The notes beneath the pieces are model-generated. The model had not been told where the DNA came from, made no database searches, and saw only the letters and a program-made list of their open reading frames with translations. A stretch of DNA of 37,500 bases from Sphaeroforma sirkka. Lineage: Eukaryota; Opisthokonta; Ichthyosporea; Ichthyophonida. The stretch's first letter is position 1, and every line of letters begins with the position of its first letter. Shown here piece by piece: positions 17,774 to 28,290 of the stretch. The position numbers and the translations under genes were made by a program. Location: the NCBI GenBank assembly GCA_001586965.3, contig LUCW03001368.1:1-37500 (forward strand), given 5' to 3'.

Positions 17774-18776
17774 CTTCGATCGCCTGACATAGTTCGTCGC
17801 TCAAATGTAGTATTCGTGCATGTAATGCTTGTCGGTTTTTCTCAGTACTAGCTGGTGTGGGCGGAGGCACCGGCGTATCCTATCCTTGTCGCTTAGGGGT
17901 CTGTACGTACGCACTGGCTGCTTCCTTCTCGAACGACCGTTGTTGCTGTTGTTGGCGAAAGTTCGTACTTAGCCGGTCCTGTATGCTCTTCAACGCCTCA
18001 CGCCCGTGGGGGTTCTGCTTAGCTAAAAGCTGTTCATCTGCGAACTCCTGGAAAGATGGTGTGTCCTCAATAGAAGACAGCGTCTCCTCCCCTCGGCTGA
18101 CCGATCCTCCGCCCAGGTGATTCGTACCCGAGTTCATGGTACGGACGCGTCCGACCTTGGATAGGGAATGTGGGGTTGTCCCTCGCTTCCTTGCAACGTC
18201 TTTACCCTTTCGTGTGTGCCAATGGCTGTCTCAGCTGCAGCCAACCCTGTTGTAGGCCGCCCGGTTTCTCTGGGAGTGACTGCTGTTGCGCCATCAGCTC
18301 AGTAAGTTTCTGAGCGGATTATTGGTTCCGTACCGTATTATTTTCGTTGGTCCGACGCCGGTGGTGCCTACGTTTGTTAGGTGGAAGTCGTGGTTGGTCA
18401 TTGCATGAGGATAAGGCCCCTGAAGTACCCGAAGACGAACGGGAAGACAGATCCTTACTGGCCACATAGTCACCAGTAGTGGTCTGCCTCCGGTCCGCAC
18501 GCAGGTCGGGAACTCCCTTGGTCTCACCCTCGAAGACGACGACGTCTTCGTACTGGGCAGGTTGAACATCGTGTGCCGTTGGTGACTGCTTGTCGTCAGC
18601 GGGAACAGGATGTAGAAATTTTAGGCGTGCCTGTTGTTGCCCCTCCAGGGCCTGACCTGTGTGTAGATTGGCACGGTCCGGATGGGACTGATAACGTTTA
18701 GTTTTAGAATATCAACTTCCTTGCGACGCTCAGGGTTCAGGTGTTGCTGTTTGCGACTTTGGCGGGGATTGGACAT
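17774..18776 (-). pseudogene. gag: Gag N-terminal copy 2 of triplication
   Basis: The ATG at 18776 is in the same context as copy 1, with a TATA-like box at 18838-18847. It carries the same frame-disrupting deletion after DI, so that lesion predates the amplification. It differs by small indels, such as one more C in CCCTCCAGGG, which lets the first frame run to GNNRHA. The copy ends at the junction with the leader of copy 1 rather than continuing into capsid. Confidence 0.65.
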
Positions 18777-18922
18777 GGTCGGAGGAGTGTATGTCAACGG
18801 AGAACTAGAAATGTATGCGAATGAACTGGGAGACTTGTATATAAATACCCATTCCTTCACACGAATCCATCCTTCAAACACAGTCGTCTCGTCGCTAACC
18901 CTCGAGGAATTCGTGGCTCACT

Positions 18923-19925
18923 CTTCGATCGCCTGACATAGTTCGTCGCTCAAATGTAGTATTCGTGCATGTAATGCTTGTCGTTTTTCTCAGTACTAGC
19001 TGGTGTGGGCGGAGGCACCGGCGTATCCTATCCTTGTCGCTTAGGGGTCTGTACGTACGCACTGGCTGCTTCCTTCTCGAACGACCGTTGTTGCTGTTGT
19101 TGGCGAAAGTTCGTACTTAGCCGGTCCTGTATGCTCTTCAACGCCTCACGCCCGTGGGGGGTTCTGCTTAGCTAAAAGCTGTTCATCTGCGAACTCCTGG
19201 AAAGATGGTGTGTCCTCAATAGAAGACAGCGTCTCCTCCCCCTCGGCTGACCGATCCTCCGCCCAGGTGATTCGTACCCGAGTTCATGGTACGGACGCGT
19301 CCGACCTTGGATAGGGAATGTGGGGTTGTCCTCGCTTCCTTGCAACGTCTTTACCCTTTCGTGTGTGCCAATGGCTGTCTCAGCTGCAGCCAACCCTGTT
19401 GTAGGCCGCCCGGTTTCTCTGGGAGTGACTGCTGTTGCGCCATCAGCTCAGTAAGTTTCTGAGCGGATTATTGGTTCCGTACCGTATTATTTTCGTTGGT
19501 CCGACGCCGGTGGTGCCTACGTTTGTTAGGTGGAAGTCGTGGTTGGTCATTGCATGAGGATAAGGCCCCTGAAGTACCCGAAGACGAACGGGAAGACAGA
19601 TCCTTACTGGCCACATAGTCACCAGTAGTGGTCTGCCTCCGGTCCGCACGCAGGTCGGGAACTCCCTTGGTCTCACCCTCGAAGACGACGACGTCTTCGT
19701 ACTGGGCAGGTTGAACATCGTGTGCCGTTGGTGACTGCTTGTCGTCAGCGGGAACAGGATGTAGAAATTTTAGGCGTGCCTGTTGTTGCCCCTCCAGGGC
19801 CTGACCTGTGTGTAGATTGGCACGGTCCGGATGGGACTGATAACGTTTAGTTTTAGAATATCAACTTCCTTGCGACGCTCAGGGTTCAGGTGTTGCTGTT
19901 TGCGACTTTGGCGGGGATTGGACAT
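18923..19925 (-). pseudogene. gag: Gag N-terminal copy 3 of triplication
   Basis: The ATG at 19925 follows a TATA-like box at 19987-19996 and is the copy joined to the long leader at 20074-21787. It has the same deletion after DI. Extra G and C bases near 19155-19160 and 19240 shift the downstream gag frame relative to copies 1 and 2. No intact gag can be made from any of the three. Confidence 0.65.
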
Positions 19926-20073
19926 GGTCGGAGGAGTGTATGTCAACGGAGAACTAGAAATGTATGCGAATGAACTGGGAGACTTGTATATAAATACCCA
20001 TTCCTTCACACGAATCCATCCTTCAAACACATGACGTCTCGTCGCTAACCCTCGAGGAATTCGTGGCTCACTC

Positions 20074-21787
20074 GCGACTACTTTATTACCGTCACCGACT
20101 CTGGTAGTGTGTAGAGTCGGAACTCATCTCGCACTACCTGATATCGTGTTCTCCTTCGCACAACTACCTAATATCGTATTCTCCTTCGCACAACTATCTT
20201 GTTGATGTGTGCGCCATCGGTCGGAGCAACCTCTCAGTCTGCCCCTCGGTTGCTCCTGCTCCTGCCTGGTGTCAGCCCAGCCCCGGAATCACGTTGCGTA
20301 CTCCATCATCGCTCCTGATTGCTCGTCTTATTCCCTTAGCTTCGTACTTCTACTCGTGCTCCTCTTGTCATGTGCCGTTGCGGTTGTAATGGTATGTACC
20401 TAAACCTACAGCCTATTTGTTAGATGCTTCTTCTTGCTCTGCTACCGCAAACCCCATCTCTTGTGTGTACACTTTAGCCGCTCCCAATACCCAATTTCGT
20501 TAGAGTCCCTTAATTTTCAAATATACGTTTGTCAACTTCACAATGGTAACTTTGTGCCACTGACCCTGTTCGTATTGTGTATACGTCCACCTTCTCTAGC
20601 TTTATAAGCGAAGCACCTCGAAACGTGCCATCGCTTCCCTGCACCCTTGCTGTGACAACTTCTTCCGTCGCCAAGCCGAACTACATCGCCTTACTCGCCC
20701 TCTCGTTGTAGTTGACTTCTCGTCGCTAGTAGTCACTTTTCCCTTCGGCACTACCTGATTGTGGTTAGATTTAAGTAGGATATGTTAATAAACGCCGCTG
20801 TCTATTCATTCATCAATTTTAGGTTCAGAAAATAATGCTTGCCGAGTCCTAACTCCTAGTTCCTTGTGTGTAGTTTGTTGTGCGCGTGTGTGTGCCTTGT
20901 TTATGGCTTCTACCTTCCGTATCGACTATCTAGGTCCATTGTTGTGTCCTTTGGTGTATGTACTATGTCTTCTGGTCTACCCTATATAGAAACTAACTAT
21001 TAACTCTTCAGACTTACCGTCTAATTATTCCGTAAAATTTGTGGAATAATGTAGTGTATCGCTACTGCCTGTATTGTAGTACTAGACAAGTCATCCCTAA
21101 CCATCTGTACCCTCCATTTCTACTACTGTATATACAATTTTCCTTTCGTTAAAACTCGTAAATTGTTGTTAGCACTCATTATATCTTGCCACATACTATT
21201 TGTACTTGTCGTACATCACTACAACTATCCCATCTATACTCACACATGACTACTTATCTATGGACTTTGGCTGATTCCCTGATTTCGTCGTCTGTTCGTC
21301 CTGGGACCTCCCTTGTAGCTCCTGGGCTGATGAAGTATTTGATTGGGATGGTTCCTGCTCGGTTTCCCTCGGTCCTGTCGACCCACACGTTGTCAGTTCA
21401 ACGCTTAGTTAGTCTAAATCGTTCGGTATGGTGAGCCATTTCACGTCTGCCGATTTTAAATCTTCTCTCCTCAATTTCACCGACCACAGGTGATTCGTCA
21501 CGGTGCTGCCCGTAGTTTGCCTGTCTCGAGTCTTCTTCTGCCTCACAATTGCTAGTCGACAGTAATTGTGGCATCGTATCACTTACTCGAGAACCCACTA
21601 TCTCCTTCTTCGTCCGGTAAATTTGGAAAGGTCTCGTTAAATCGATGGGAGATTCTTATGCTTATTATTCCTAAAATAATCTTAGAATAATAATAATAAA
21701 TTTATACTAGCTACCGGCTATTACTTATTGCGTAGCTTTTCTTATAATTACTAATAAACTAACAACTTCCTAAAGTAAGTTAAAACT
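20074..21787 (-). other. Long A leader, minus strand
   Basis: About 1.7 kb connects the LTR at 21788-22022 to the first gag start. Short blocks match the plus-strand A leader: CCGAACGATTTAGA near 21420, a GAYGGTTAGG/GATGACTTG block near 21090, and the outer-stem arm next to the LTR. No long open frame or recognisable protein is seen. Short frames of 60-82 codons on either strand lack support. Confidence 0.55.
20132..20190 (-). repeat. 30-bp direct repeat, two units
   Basis: ACTACCTGATATCGTGTTCTC / ACTACCTAATATCGTATTCTC, each followed by CTTCGCACA, occur back to back in the A leader, and a third start (ACTATCTTG) follows. It differs in only a few bases and has no coding role. Confidence 0.75.
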
Positions 21788-21869
21788 GTAGTAAGTAAAC
21801 GCTGGATAACTGTATCTCAGCGTTCTCTCTCTTGAGAGAGGGAGACGTTGTTTATTTATTAGTAATTAT
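21744..21869 (-). promoter_or_regulatory. Third instance of LTR/leader stem structure
   Basis: ATAATTACTAATAAA plus AACAAC (21744-21766) pairs with GTTGTT plus TTTATTAGTAATTAT (21847-21869), with a 2x2 internal loop as at 1465-1596. The enclosed hairpin uses CTCTCT/AGAGAG where the first copy uses CCTCC/GGAGG. Twenty-one bases lie between LTR end and downstream arm. Confidence 0.6.
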
Positions 21870-22022
21870 TACTTTAATGACTCTAAAAATGAGTCATCAG
21901 TCATGTGCTGTAAAATCAGCAAAATTCTAAGACCCAGTTTATCAGATTATACTGATTAACTGTAAAAACTGTAATAAACCTAAAATAACTAAATAAACCT
22001 AAGTACTTGTATTAAGACCACA
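21788..22022 (-). repeat. Family A 5' LTR, minus strand
   Basis: The reverse complement starts TGTGGTCTTAATACAAG at 22022 and ends CTTACTACA at 21788. It is continuous with the leader and the triplicated gag region. It is the inner copy of a tandem LTR duplication. Confidence 0.85.
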
Positions 22023-22278
22023 CGGTGGACAATCATCAGAGCAACGGGCGGCCGGAAAAGCTGATCAGTAGATCGAAGGATTGACTGCGAAGATAGTTTG
22101 AAGCTAACGAATCGCCTCATGCCTGGCTGCACTTGATCTATGATATGGTGGAATTTATGATGTCACTTCTCCGATAGTTAGGGATGCTTTATGCTCATCA
22201 GAGAAATTCTATATTGATGATTCCATGCTCCCGGCATTTCGGTTCCGAGATAATTCCATCTAAAAAGTAAGTTAAAAC

Positions 22279-22515
22279 TGTAGTAAGTAAACGCTGGATA
22301 ACTGTATCTCAGCGTTCTCTCTCTTGAGAGAGGGAGACGTTGTTTATTTATTAGTAATTATTACTTTAATGACTCTAAAAATGAGTCATCAGTCATGTGC
22401 TGTAAAATCAGCAAAATTCTAAGACCCAGTTTATCAGATTATACTGATTAACTGTAAAAAACTGTAATAAACCTAAAATAACTAAATAAGCCTAAGTACT
22501 TGTATTAAGACCACA
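22279..22515 (-). repeat. Family A LTR, duplicated copy, minus strand
   Basis: This is the second LTR of the tandem duplication, with the same start (GACCACA on plus at 22509-22515) and end as the copy at 21788-22022. Its downstream side is joined to flank, so the outer stem arm beyond the primer-binding site is missing here. Confidence 0.8.
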
Positions 22516-22757
22516 CGGTGGACAATCATCAGAGCAACGGGCGGCCGGAAAAGCTGATCAGTAGATCGAAGGATTGACTGCGAAGATAGTTTGAAGCTAA
22601 CGAATCGCCTCATGCCTGGCTGCACTTGATCTATGATATGGTGGAATTTATGATGTCACTTCTCCGATAGTTAGGGATGCTTTATGCCCATCAGAGAAAT
22701 TCTATATTGATGATTCCATGCTCCCGGCATTTCGGTTCCGAGATAATTCCATCTAAA

Positions 22758-23268
22758 ATATTTCTGTGTCCCTCTCTGAGTTTAGATTCTCTCCTTGGTT
22801 GATGCTGGGATAAACCTTGTTGAGTCTCCGCTGTTTGGCCGTAGTTTTATGCTTGGTAAACAATCCTGGTTTACTGCGATCAATAGTATGCTCGAGGGTA
22901 TGGTACCGGTTGCGATGAAAGTCGCATTGTAGCATCTAGGGACCAGATTATCAAAAAGCCAATCCAAAAACCAAAACCTCAGAGAATCATCAAATGTTAA
23001 GTTTTGGAACTAGGGTTGAAATATTCCTGATATTAGTCATCAGAAATATTAGCGGTAGAACCGGTAAGCTATACCGGGACTCCGCGTGTGAGAGAAACAC
23101 TCAAGTAAAAACCCGAGTCTGGTGAATTGGAAAACATATTGAAAGACTCAGTTCGATTCTCTCAGACTAGGGACTTTTCCTAGCTGAGATAACCGTACTT
23201 GAGAAAAGGTCTATTTTATCCTTTGACTCGTACCTTTCAGCTACACTCCATACTCTATAGCATGACTT
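22758..23268. other. No gene recognised
   Basis: There are two overlapping minus-strand frames of about 60 codons (22753-22967) but no recognisable domain. The region lies between the duplicated A flank and an integrase remnant and may be the upstream part of that decayed element. Confidence 0.4.
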
Positions 23269-23553
23269 GACTTCAAGGTGGTGTGGACCGGCCCGGGTAG
23301 TGTCAGTTCAGGAGCTTTTGACGCATGTGGTTGAGATGCCGGATGGATCTCATCGCAGTTTTTTTTTTGCGAGCTGAAACCGTATGTAGAGAAGTTTACG
23401 GTAAAAGAATAGAAGCAGTCTTTGGTGCGCTATCGTCCGCACGGGTCCTATGAAGAGTGGTTGATGTATCACTCGGCTTTGACAGAGCATCAGGATGGCT
23501 ATCGTCAAGCCCTTATACACTGTATGCGACGTACTGAGAAGGCACGTGCCTAG
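23269..23553 (+). pseudogene. Integrase C-terminal remnant with chromodomain-like tail (fourth family)
   Basis: In overlapping frames I read DFKVVWTGP (GPY/F-type motif), LLTHVVEMPDGSHR, ELKPYVEKF (the segment usually just before the chromodomain), a stop, then SLVRYRPHGSYEEWL and YHSALTEHQDGYRQAL, ending TAG 23551-23553. The strand-turn-strand-Trp-helix order is that of a chromodomain, and the WTGP...DGSHR...LKPY series is typical of Ty3/gypsy integrase ends. It is not close to A or B. Two frame changes (at the GGCCCGGG and T9 runs) and a stop make it a pseudogene. No catalytic integrase sequence is seen upstream. Confidence 0.55.
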
Positions 23554-24654
23554 TCAGGTGCTCTTAGTTCAGCCTGGGGACGCTGGAGATATGGTGCGAC
23601 AAGGCGAAGTTGCCATTCTATATACCACTGGTGAAGGGCACCGACGGAATGATGATCTTGGACAATGTCTATCATGTCTTGCTAAAGCGGGTGCTACCGC
23701 TGAAGAAGATACGAAACACGTTTAAAAGGCAAGTTGCGCAGTCGGCGTTTTACAGGAAACATCGACTGGGAGTGTGAGATGGGCATACAAAATAACAGAG
23801 GACGATGACGAGTTGCCATCGAGTCGATAAACATAGTGCCTATGCTAGTTAGTTGCGAAATTCTCAGACCATTGGTGTAAGGGATGAATAACTCCATCCT
23901 CTATGAGGAGATGGAGACGTACCCGTCTCTTGCATTTTATTTTGTGTGTATATTGCCACAGTCGAGCTATGTTAATAGCATAGTAAACTATACTATCCAT
24001 CTTTTCGGGGGATTGTGATTGACTGTGGGGTATACTCTGGAGTTAGGGTTACGGTGTTAGTGGTTAGGTGTTGTGGTTACCTGTTGCCCGGAACTTGAGA
24101 GGGTCTAGGCATAAGGCTACCTGTAGGGTGGAACCGGGAAAGGCCGCCTAGGGTTACCGATTGGCTGGGGACCTGAAGGTATTATAGGAGGGACTCGGGG
24201 TTGAGAGCCTCAGGTTTGGGCTCAGCCGATGAGCCGTCATCAAATAGTGTAGTCATTGTCACGGTATTATACTTGACTTTTGTAGGCAGTGATAATATGT
24301 GATCGGAAAGATTACTTGTGAAAACGCTATTAGGATACATAGTGTGTGGCAGAGAAACTGCCACACGCTACAACACTAGTCTATTCTTTAGTGAATACTC
24401 ACTCACAATTGCCTAGCCGCTTACTCGAACTTCCTTCAATATCCCATCTGAGTTGAACAGGTCCACGGCCACAAGTGTAACGTTTACTGAGGCTGTCTGC
24501 CAACTAGGCGTTGATTTGGTCATCTTACCATCTGTTCATGACGCCATGCAACACAATTGCGCGTAGGACGCTTCAACTACAAGAAATGTACCTTTGGTAG
24601 GTCTAAGCTCACGTAGCCATTGCTATACTGAAGTTAGCTCTCGAAAAGTAAATC
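23554..24654. other. Noncoding stretch with hairpins, possible LTR remnant
   Basis: No supported gene. A purine run CGGGGGA at about 24005-24011 followed by TTGTGATTGACTG could be a polypurine tract and LTR start for the element whose integrase end lies at 23269-23553. Hairpins GAGACG/CGTCTC (near 23911-23927) and 24341-24369 are present. A minus frame of 60 codons (24182-24364) has no recognised relatives. Confidence 0.35.
24341..24369. other. 12-bp hairpin
   Basis: AGTGTGTGGCAG and CTGCCACACGCT form a 12-bp stem with one G-T wobble and a 5-base loop (AGAAA). It is isolated, not followed by a T-run, and of unknown role; it could be the end of a small mobile element or a structured RNA. Confidence 0.5.
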
Positions 24655-24805
24655 CTTAACCTTCTCCGTGAATTGGGGTATCATCTTTCGCACGGTCTTC
24701 GAACGCTTGTATACAGGTTTCATTAGGTCATAATCCGACTGATCTTTCTTCGGATCAATGTTGGTAGGTAAACCTGTTATTGTTATACCTAACGTCATTT
24801 TGGCG
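24655..24805 (-). pseudogene. Family C protease-RT linker
   Basis: The minus-strand frame reads KMTLGITITGLPTNIDPKKD, QSDYDLMKP, MIPQFTEKVKDLLFES and then a stop. It matches the family B linker at 12661-12846 (DPNKDQSDDN, MIPHFTDTIMDLI) in order and spacing. It lies directly after the protease below. No RT follows on the minus strand, so the element is truncated here. Confidence 0.55.
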
Positions 24806-24817
24806 ATGTACTACAGA

Positions 24818-25136
24818 TTATTGCTTACGTGATAGTGGTACGTTGATCGGTAATGTAAACCTTAAATCTACGGCCATGTCTCGGTAGGTTATCTCTCTCT
24901 CGCCAGCTAACGTAATCATAGTAGGTTCTGATGCACGAACTACATCCGCTCTTTTACAGAAACGTGATGTAATACATGATATACACGAGCCCGGATCCAA
25001 CAACGCCTTGTTTTTCACGCCCATTGACCCGTACATCAAGGATGATACACTCATCTTCCAGTGCATCTCTTTGTCTTAGCGACAAAATCCGGTATGTTTG
25101 CCACTTAAGCTTAACCTTTGGCTGCACCTTGCACAT
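24818..25136 (-). pseudogene. Family C retropepsin-like protease, frameshifted
   Basis: Two overlapping minus frames together give a retropepsin start: ILDVRVNGREK in one frame, then KALLDPGSCISCITSRF and TMITLAGEREITYRDMAVDL in the other. Layout and following strands fit an aspartic protease of a Ty3/gypsy element. The active site reads Asp-Pro-Gly where Asp-Thr/Ser-Gly is needed, so the copy is likely dead. Gag-like sequence lies upstream and a B-like linker downstream on the same strand. Confidence 0.55.
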
Positions 25137-26760
25137 ATTTTTGTGGTAACCTCAAGTTCCAGTACAATCTGTGCACTCCACAACCAATTGTTTATACTTC
25201 ACTACGTATCTACCGTTGCCACGTTTATTTGATTCGTGCTGGGTCATGTACCAGTTGCAAACTGCCTCGCTGCAGTTCTTAATCTTCTTATTCTTAGGAG
25301 GTAAGGCTGACGGAGCAGGCTTATTCACAGGGAATTCTCCAGTGTTGGACATTGTTCCTGTGTTCATCAGGACCTTCATTGATTTTGTTCTGTCGGCCAC
25401 CTTTGTCACCAACTTTGCTTCACTTGTTATTACCCAATGCGCAATGTGAGTCTCGACCAGTAACTGGTCCTTCATTCGTAATAGATACAATTTTCTTTCG
25501 AGATTGCATCAATTTTACCACCGAACTCGGGCGCTTCGTAAAGGTCTGGTCTGGTCTCGAATGAAATTCGGACCAATATAAGTCCGCGAGTTTCATGATG
25601 CCATAGGTAGGCTCTTCAATCAAAATCTCACATACCTTGTCTGAGTAAGATTGATGCATGCCTGCTTACAATATTCCCTGATCTTTGCTGTGAATGGCTG
25701 ACCAGAAGATTGTCTGTACCCAGAGCACACACATGCTCAAGCTATCAGCGGACAATTCGTTAATTTGGGCACGAGATTAGTTTGTGGCTAACTCTAACAA
25801 ATAACAAGACTCTGGCGTTCATTCGTCCGGATATACCATAATCGATACCAATAACTCCGGTCAAGGATCCGTTTAGAAAAACTGGGCGATCATCTCGCTT
25901 TGCTCCTTTCACGTTTCAGCTGTGTAGCAGTTACTTTAGCCTTCTCCAACTTATTGCACTTATAGGATGATGGTTAAACTCTGTTTTGCTGCCTCAAACC
26001 ATTGGTCCTTACAAAATTTGCAGTGAGCATGGTGTATCGGAGCGAATTTTTTCAAAGATCTGGACAATTTTACCAACCCACTCGTGTCGATAGGGTCCTG
26101 TCGGAACTTACCAATATACTTGGCAATCGTTTTACCCTCTACAGCCTTCTCGTTCTGAATCACTCACAGTTCAGAATCAATCTTGGATTGGAAATGTGTA
26201 GCCAAAGTCATGTATAGACTAGCTTCATTCAACTTACCATGATCCATCGCCAAGGTTGAAGCGGCCTCTGCGTGATTCATACGACCTGTAAAGCCAGCTA
26301 TTTTTACATCCCTTGTCATTAGCTCAGAAATCAGTACTGTTCGATCGTTGCTAACCATGCAGTCACAAGTCCGTCTCGTCAACTGGTCCTTTCAGACCCT
26401 TGACTTGATTGAGTCATATTCTTGATTGAGTCATATTGGAAAAGAATTTATCCGAGATTCTTGCTGTCAATCATCATCAGTCGGGAATTGATTTCTGATG
26501 CTTCATTTCTGACGCCATAGCTGAATGCATCTGCAACGAATCTTTCTGAGGGTTGTGTGCTCCTTGTGTCTCGATGTATGATGTCAATCTCAAACAACGA
26601 GGGTTTTTCTTGGTCTGACAACATCTCATATGCCGGCACCGCATTGTGAGGGGTCGAGCCTTTCACTATCAACATCGAGAAGCTCTTGAGGGCGTCCCGG
26701 ATTGCATACCATGGCAAGTTTGCGAAGTTCAAATCGGATTCCATCCCAAATACCTGAGCC
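25137..26760 (-). pseudogene. gag: Family C gag-like remnant
   Basis: A chain of minus-strand open pieces (26448-26744, 26164-26382, 25960-26163, 25420-25659, 25152-25490) points to one decayed frame upstream of the protease. Recognisable traits are a central region rich in charged helices, Pro/Lys-rich sequence (NKPAPSALPPKNKKIK) and a C-terminal VECTDCTGT...GYHKN, which could be a damaged zinc knuckle. Similarity to A gag is not visible. The gag call rests on position and composition more than on motifs. Confidence 0.4.
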
Positions 26761-28038
26761 AGTTTTTTTTCTTGAATTTGCGAAATACTTTCTGACGAAC
26801 TTTTCTATCCGGTATCTTAGCCTGTATGGGAAAATAAAATGGTATTGTTAAACTAAAAAATTGTTGCATCGCACGGATCTTTCAACACGAAACCTCGTCT
26901 CCATGGTGGTCTTACAGGCTCTGGTTGGATATCTACGTAAGCCGAATCCAACTGGGCGAAACTTTTCTCGTCGCTTGATTCTGGGCTGCTCTTCTGATGT
27001 TTCTCCAGCAGCACCCTTGCAATTGTACCAATGAAAAAAAAGTCTTGGTCGTCGCCAATGAAACATCAGCTTTGTCCGAACCAATGAAATATCTTCACGC
27101 TTTCTATAAACGTATCGATGGTCAAAGTATGCTGGGGTATTATTGAAATATCTATTAACATAATCCTTGACTTATAGTGTGCTTCGAAAGAATCGATATA
27201 CATTCTTAATACCACAAAATAGTTGAGAAATAAGTTACAATTTGTCGATCTACCACTAACCCATTCGAATCTGTATGAGAAATATTGCATACTGGGTATA
27301 GAATATGTATTTAAAGTAAGATGTGCCTTGTACTGATTGTATATTATTATAGACTCGTAACAACAAATTTCGAACGACTTTCTTTATCAAAATTCCTACC
27401 AAAAGAGATTAGAGACAAGAACAATACACTGACAAATCCGACTTGGGAGTCACCAAGCGACGTCCAAAATGTCATCGTATTACAGAGGGCAATTTCATCT
27501 TTTACTTCTGAAAATTTATCTTGCATTGGATGTTTCTGGAAATGATAAAAACGATTTATATCGCTATGTATGTGTGTTTTGAGCGATGTATTCATCACCC
27601 ACACCTAACCCATGCCGTCTACAGTTATATCGTTTCTAACTGTTCAGCGCAAATATTAGTACAGCAGGTCGGTAGGATCGCTTTACATACGAGGCTTGAT
27701 TGCGACCGTCCTCGCGCACTTGACTGTGATTTTTTAAGAGATAGATGTATCTGTACATGTTTCATCATAATCCCAGTACTCCCTTTTAATACGTGAATAC
27801 AATCTGTATATATGCTTGATAGTTTTGTTTATCTATCACAACAAAAATCAACCAGGTGGGAACCACTTGAACGTCCTCATTTAGCTGGTAGAAGTTCCAC
27901 CATATTTTGGACATGTGCATTTGAAGCGCCGTGAATTTTATTTTTGAAGGGATTGATAGCTTGGCACACAAAATATACATCACAGAGTTGAGATTGAAAA
28001 CTTGGATATTAATTATTAATTGTATAAGCATATCAAAG
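26761..28038. other. No gene recognised
   Basis: AT-rich DNA with short frames (up to 91 codons) on both strands and no domain I recognise. A minus frame at 26848-27084 (Arg-rich, 78 codons) may be the start of family C gag or leader, but I cannot support it. No repeat units stand out. Confidence 0.4.
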
Positions 28039-28290
28039 TGTGGTCGGAATACACCCAGACGGGGTTATTAGTGTTCAACCAGACAGATTATTAGTGTTAT
28101 TTTAGTTTAGGTCATTTCAGTTTATAATATCAGAATCTGCAAACTTAGTTTGTACCGATCAGGGTTTTAGATCGGCACATGTCTCAGAAATAATTAGATT
28201 CTGAATTTAAGGTTTAACGAATAAAAGAACAACGTCTCCCTCTGAACAGAGGGAGAACGTTGAGGTACTGTTATTCCACGTTTCACTACA
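28039..28290 (+). repeat. Solo family A LTR
   Basis: It starts TGTGGTCGGAATACA and ends TTTCACTACA; similarity to other A copies stops on both sides. It contains the CAACGT...ACGTTG hairpin with CTCCCTCTG/CAGAGGGAG in the stem. No element body or downstream stem arm is attached, so it is a solo LTR. No obvious target-site duplication. Confidence 0.75.

Larger units (their letters stand above)
16624..20073 (-). repeat. 1.15-kb tandem triplication of A leader end plus gag N-terminus
   Basis: Three head-to-tail units (16624-17773, 17774-18922, 18923-20073; spacing 1150 and 1149) are nearly identical. Each begins, on the minus strand, in the leader just before the TATA-like box and runs into gag about as far as the codons equivalent to 3870 in family A. 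At each internal junction the gag interior (ATCGAAGA) is joined directly to leader sequence (GTGAGCCACG). Differences are single-base indels in homopolymers and a few substitutions, so the amplification is recent. Confidence 0.9.
21772..22757 (-). repeat. 492-bp tandem duplication of LTR plus flank
   Basis: 21772-22263 and 22264-22757 each hold about 16 bases of primer-binding region, the A LTR, and about 240 bases of flank (containing GGGCGGCCGG and CTCCCGGCATTTCGG). They are almost identical; differences include TGCTCATC/TGCCCATC and a few one-base indels. Because the flank is included, this is a local DNA duplication, not two insertions. Confidence 0.85.

Noticed and set aside
16679..20034. 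Plus-strand frames repeated three times (for example Cys-rich 65-97 codon frames)
   Set aside because: They are antisense readings of triplicated gag sequence, whose sense strand matches family A gag.
22753..22967. Overlapping 60-codon minus-strand frames as a gene
   Set aside because: They are short, overlap in different frames, and show no recognisable motif.
24040..24085. Telomere-like GTTAGGGTTACGGTG
   Set aside because: There is only one TTAGGG-like unit and no tandem array.
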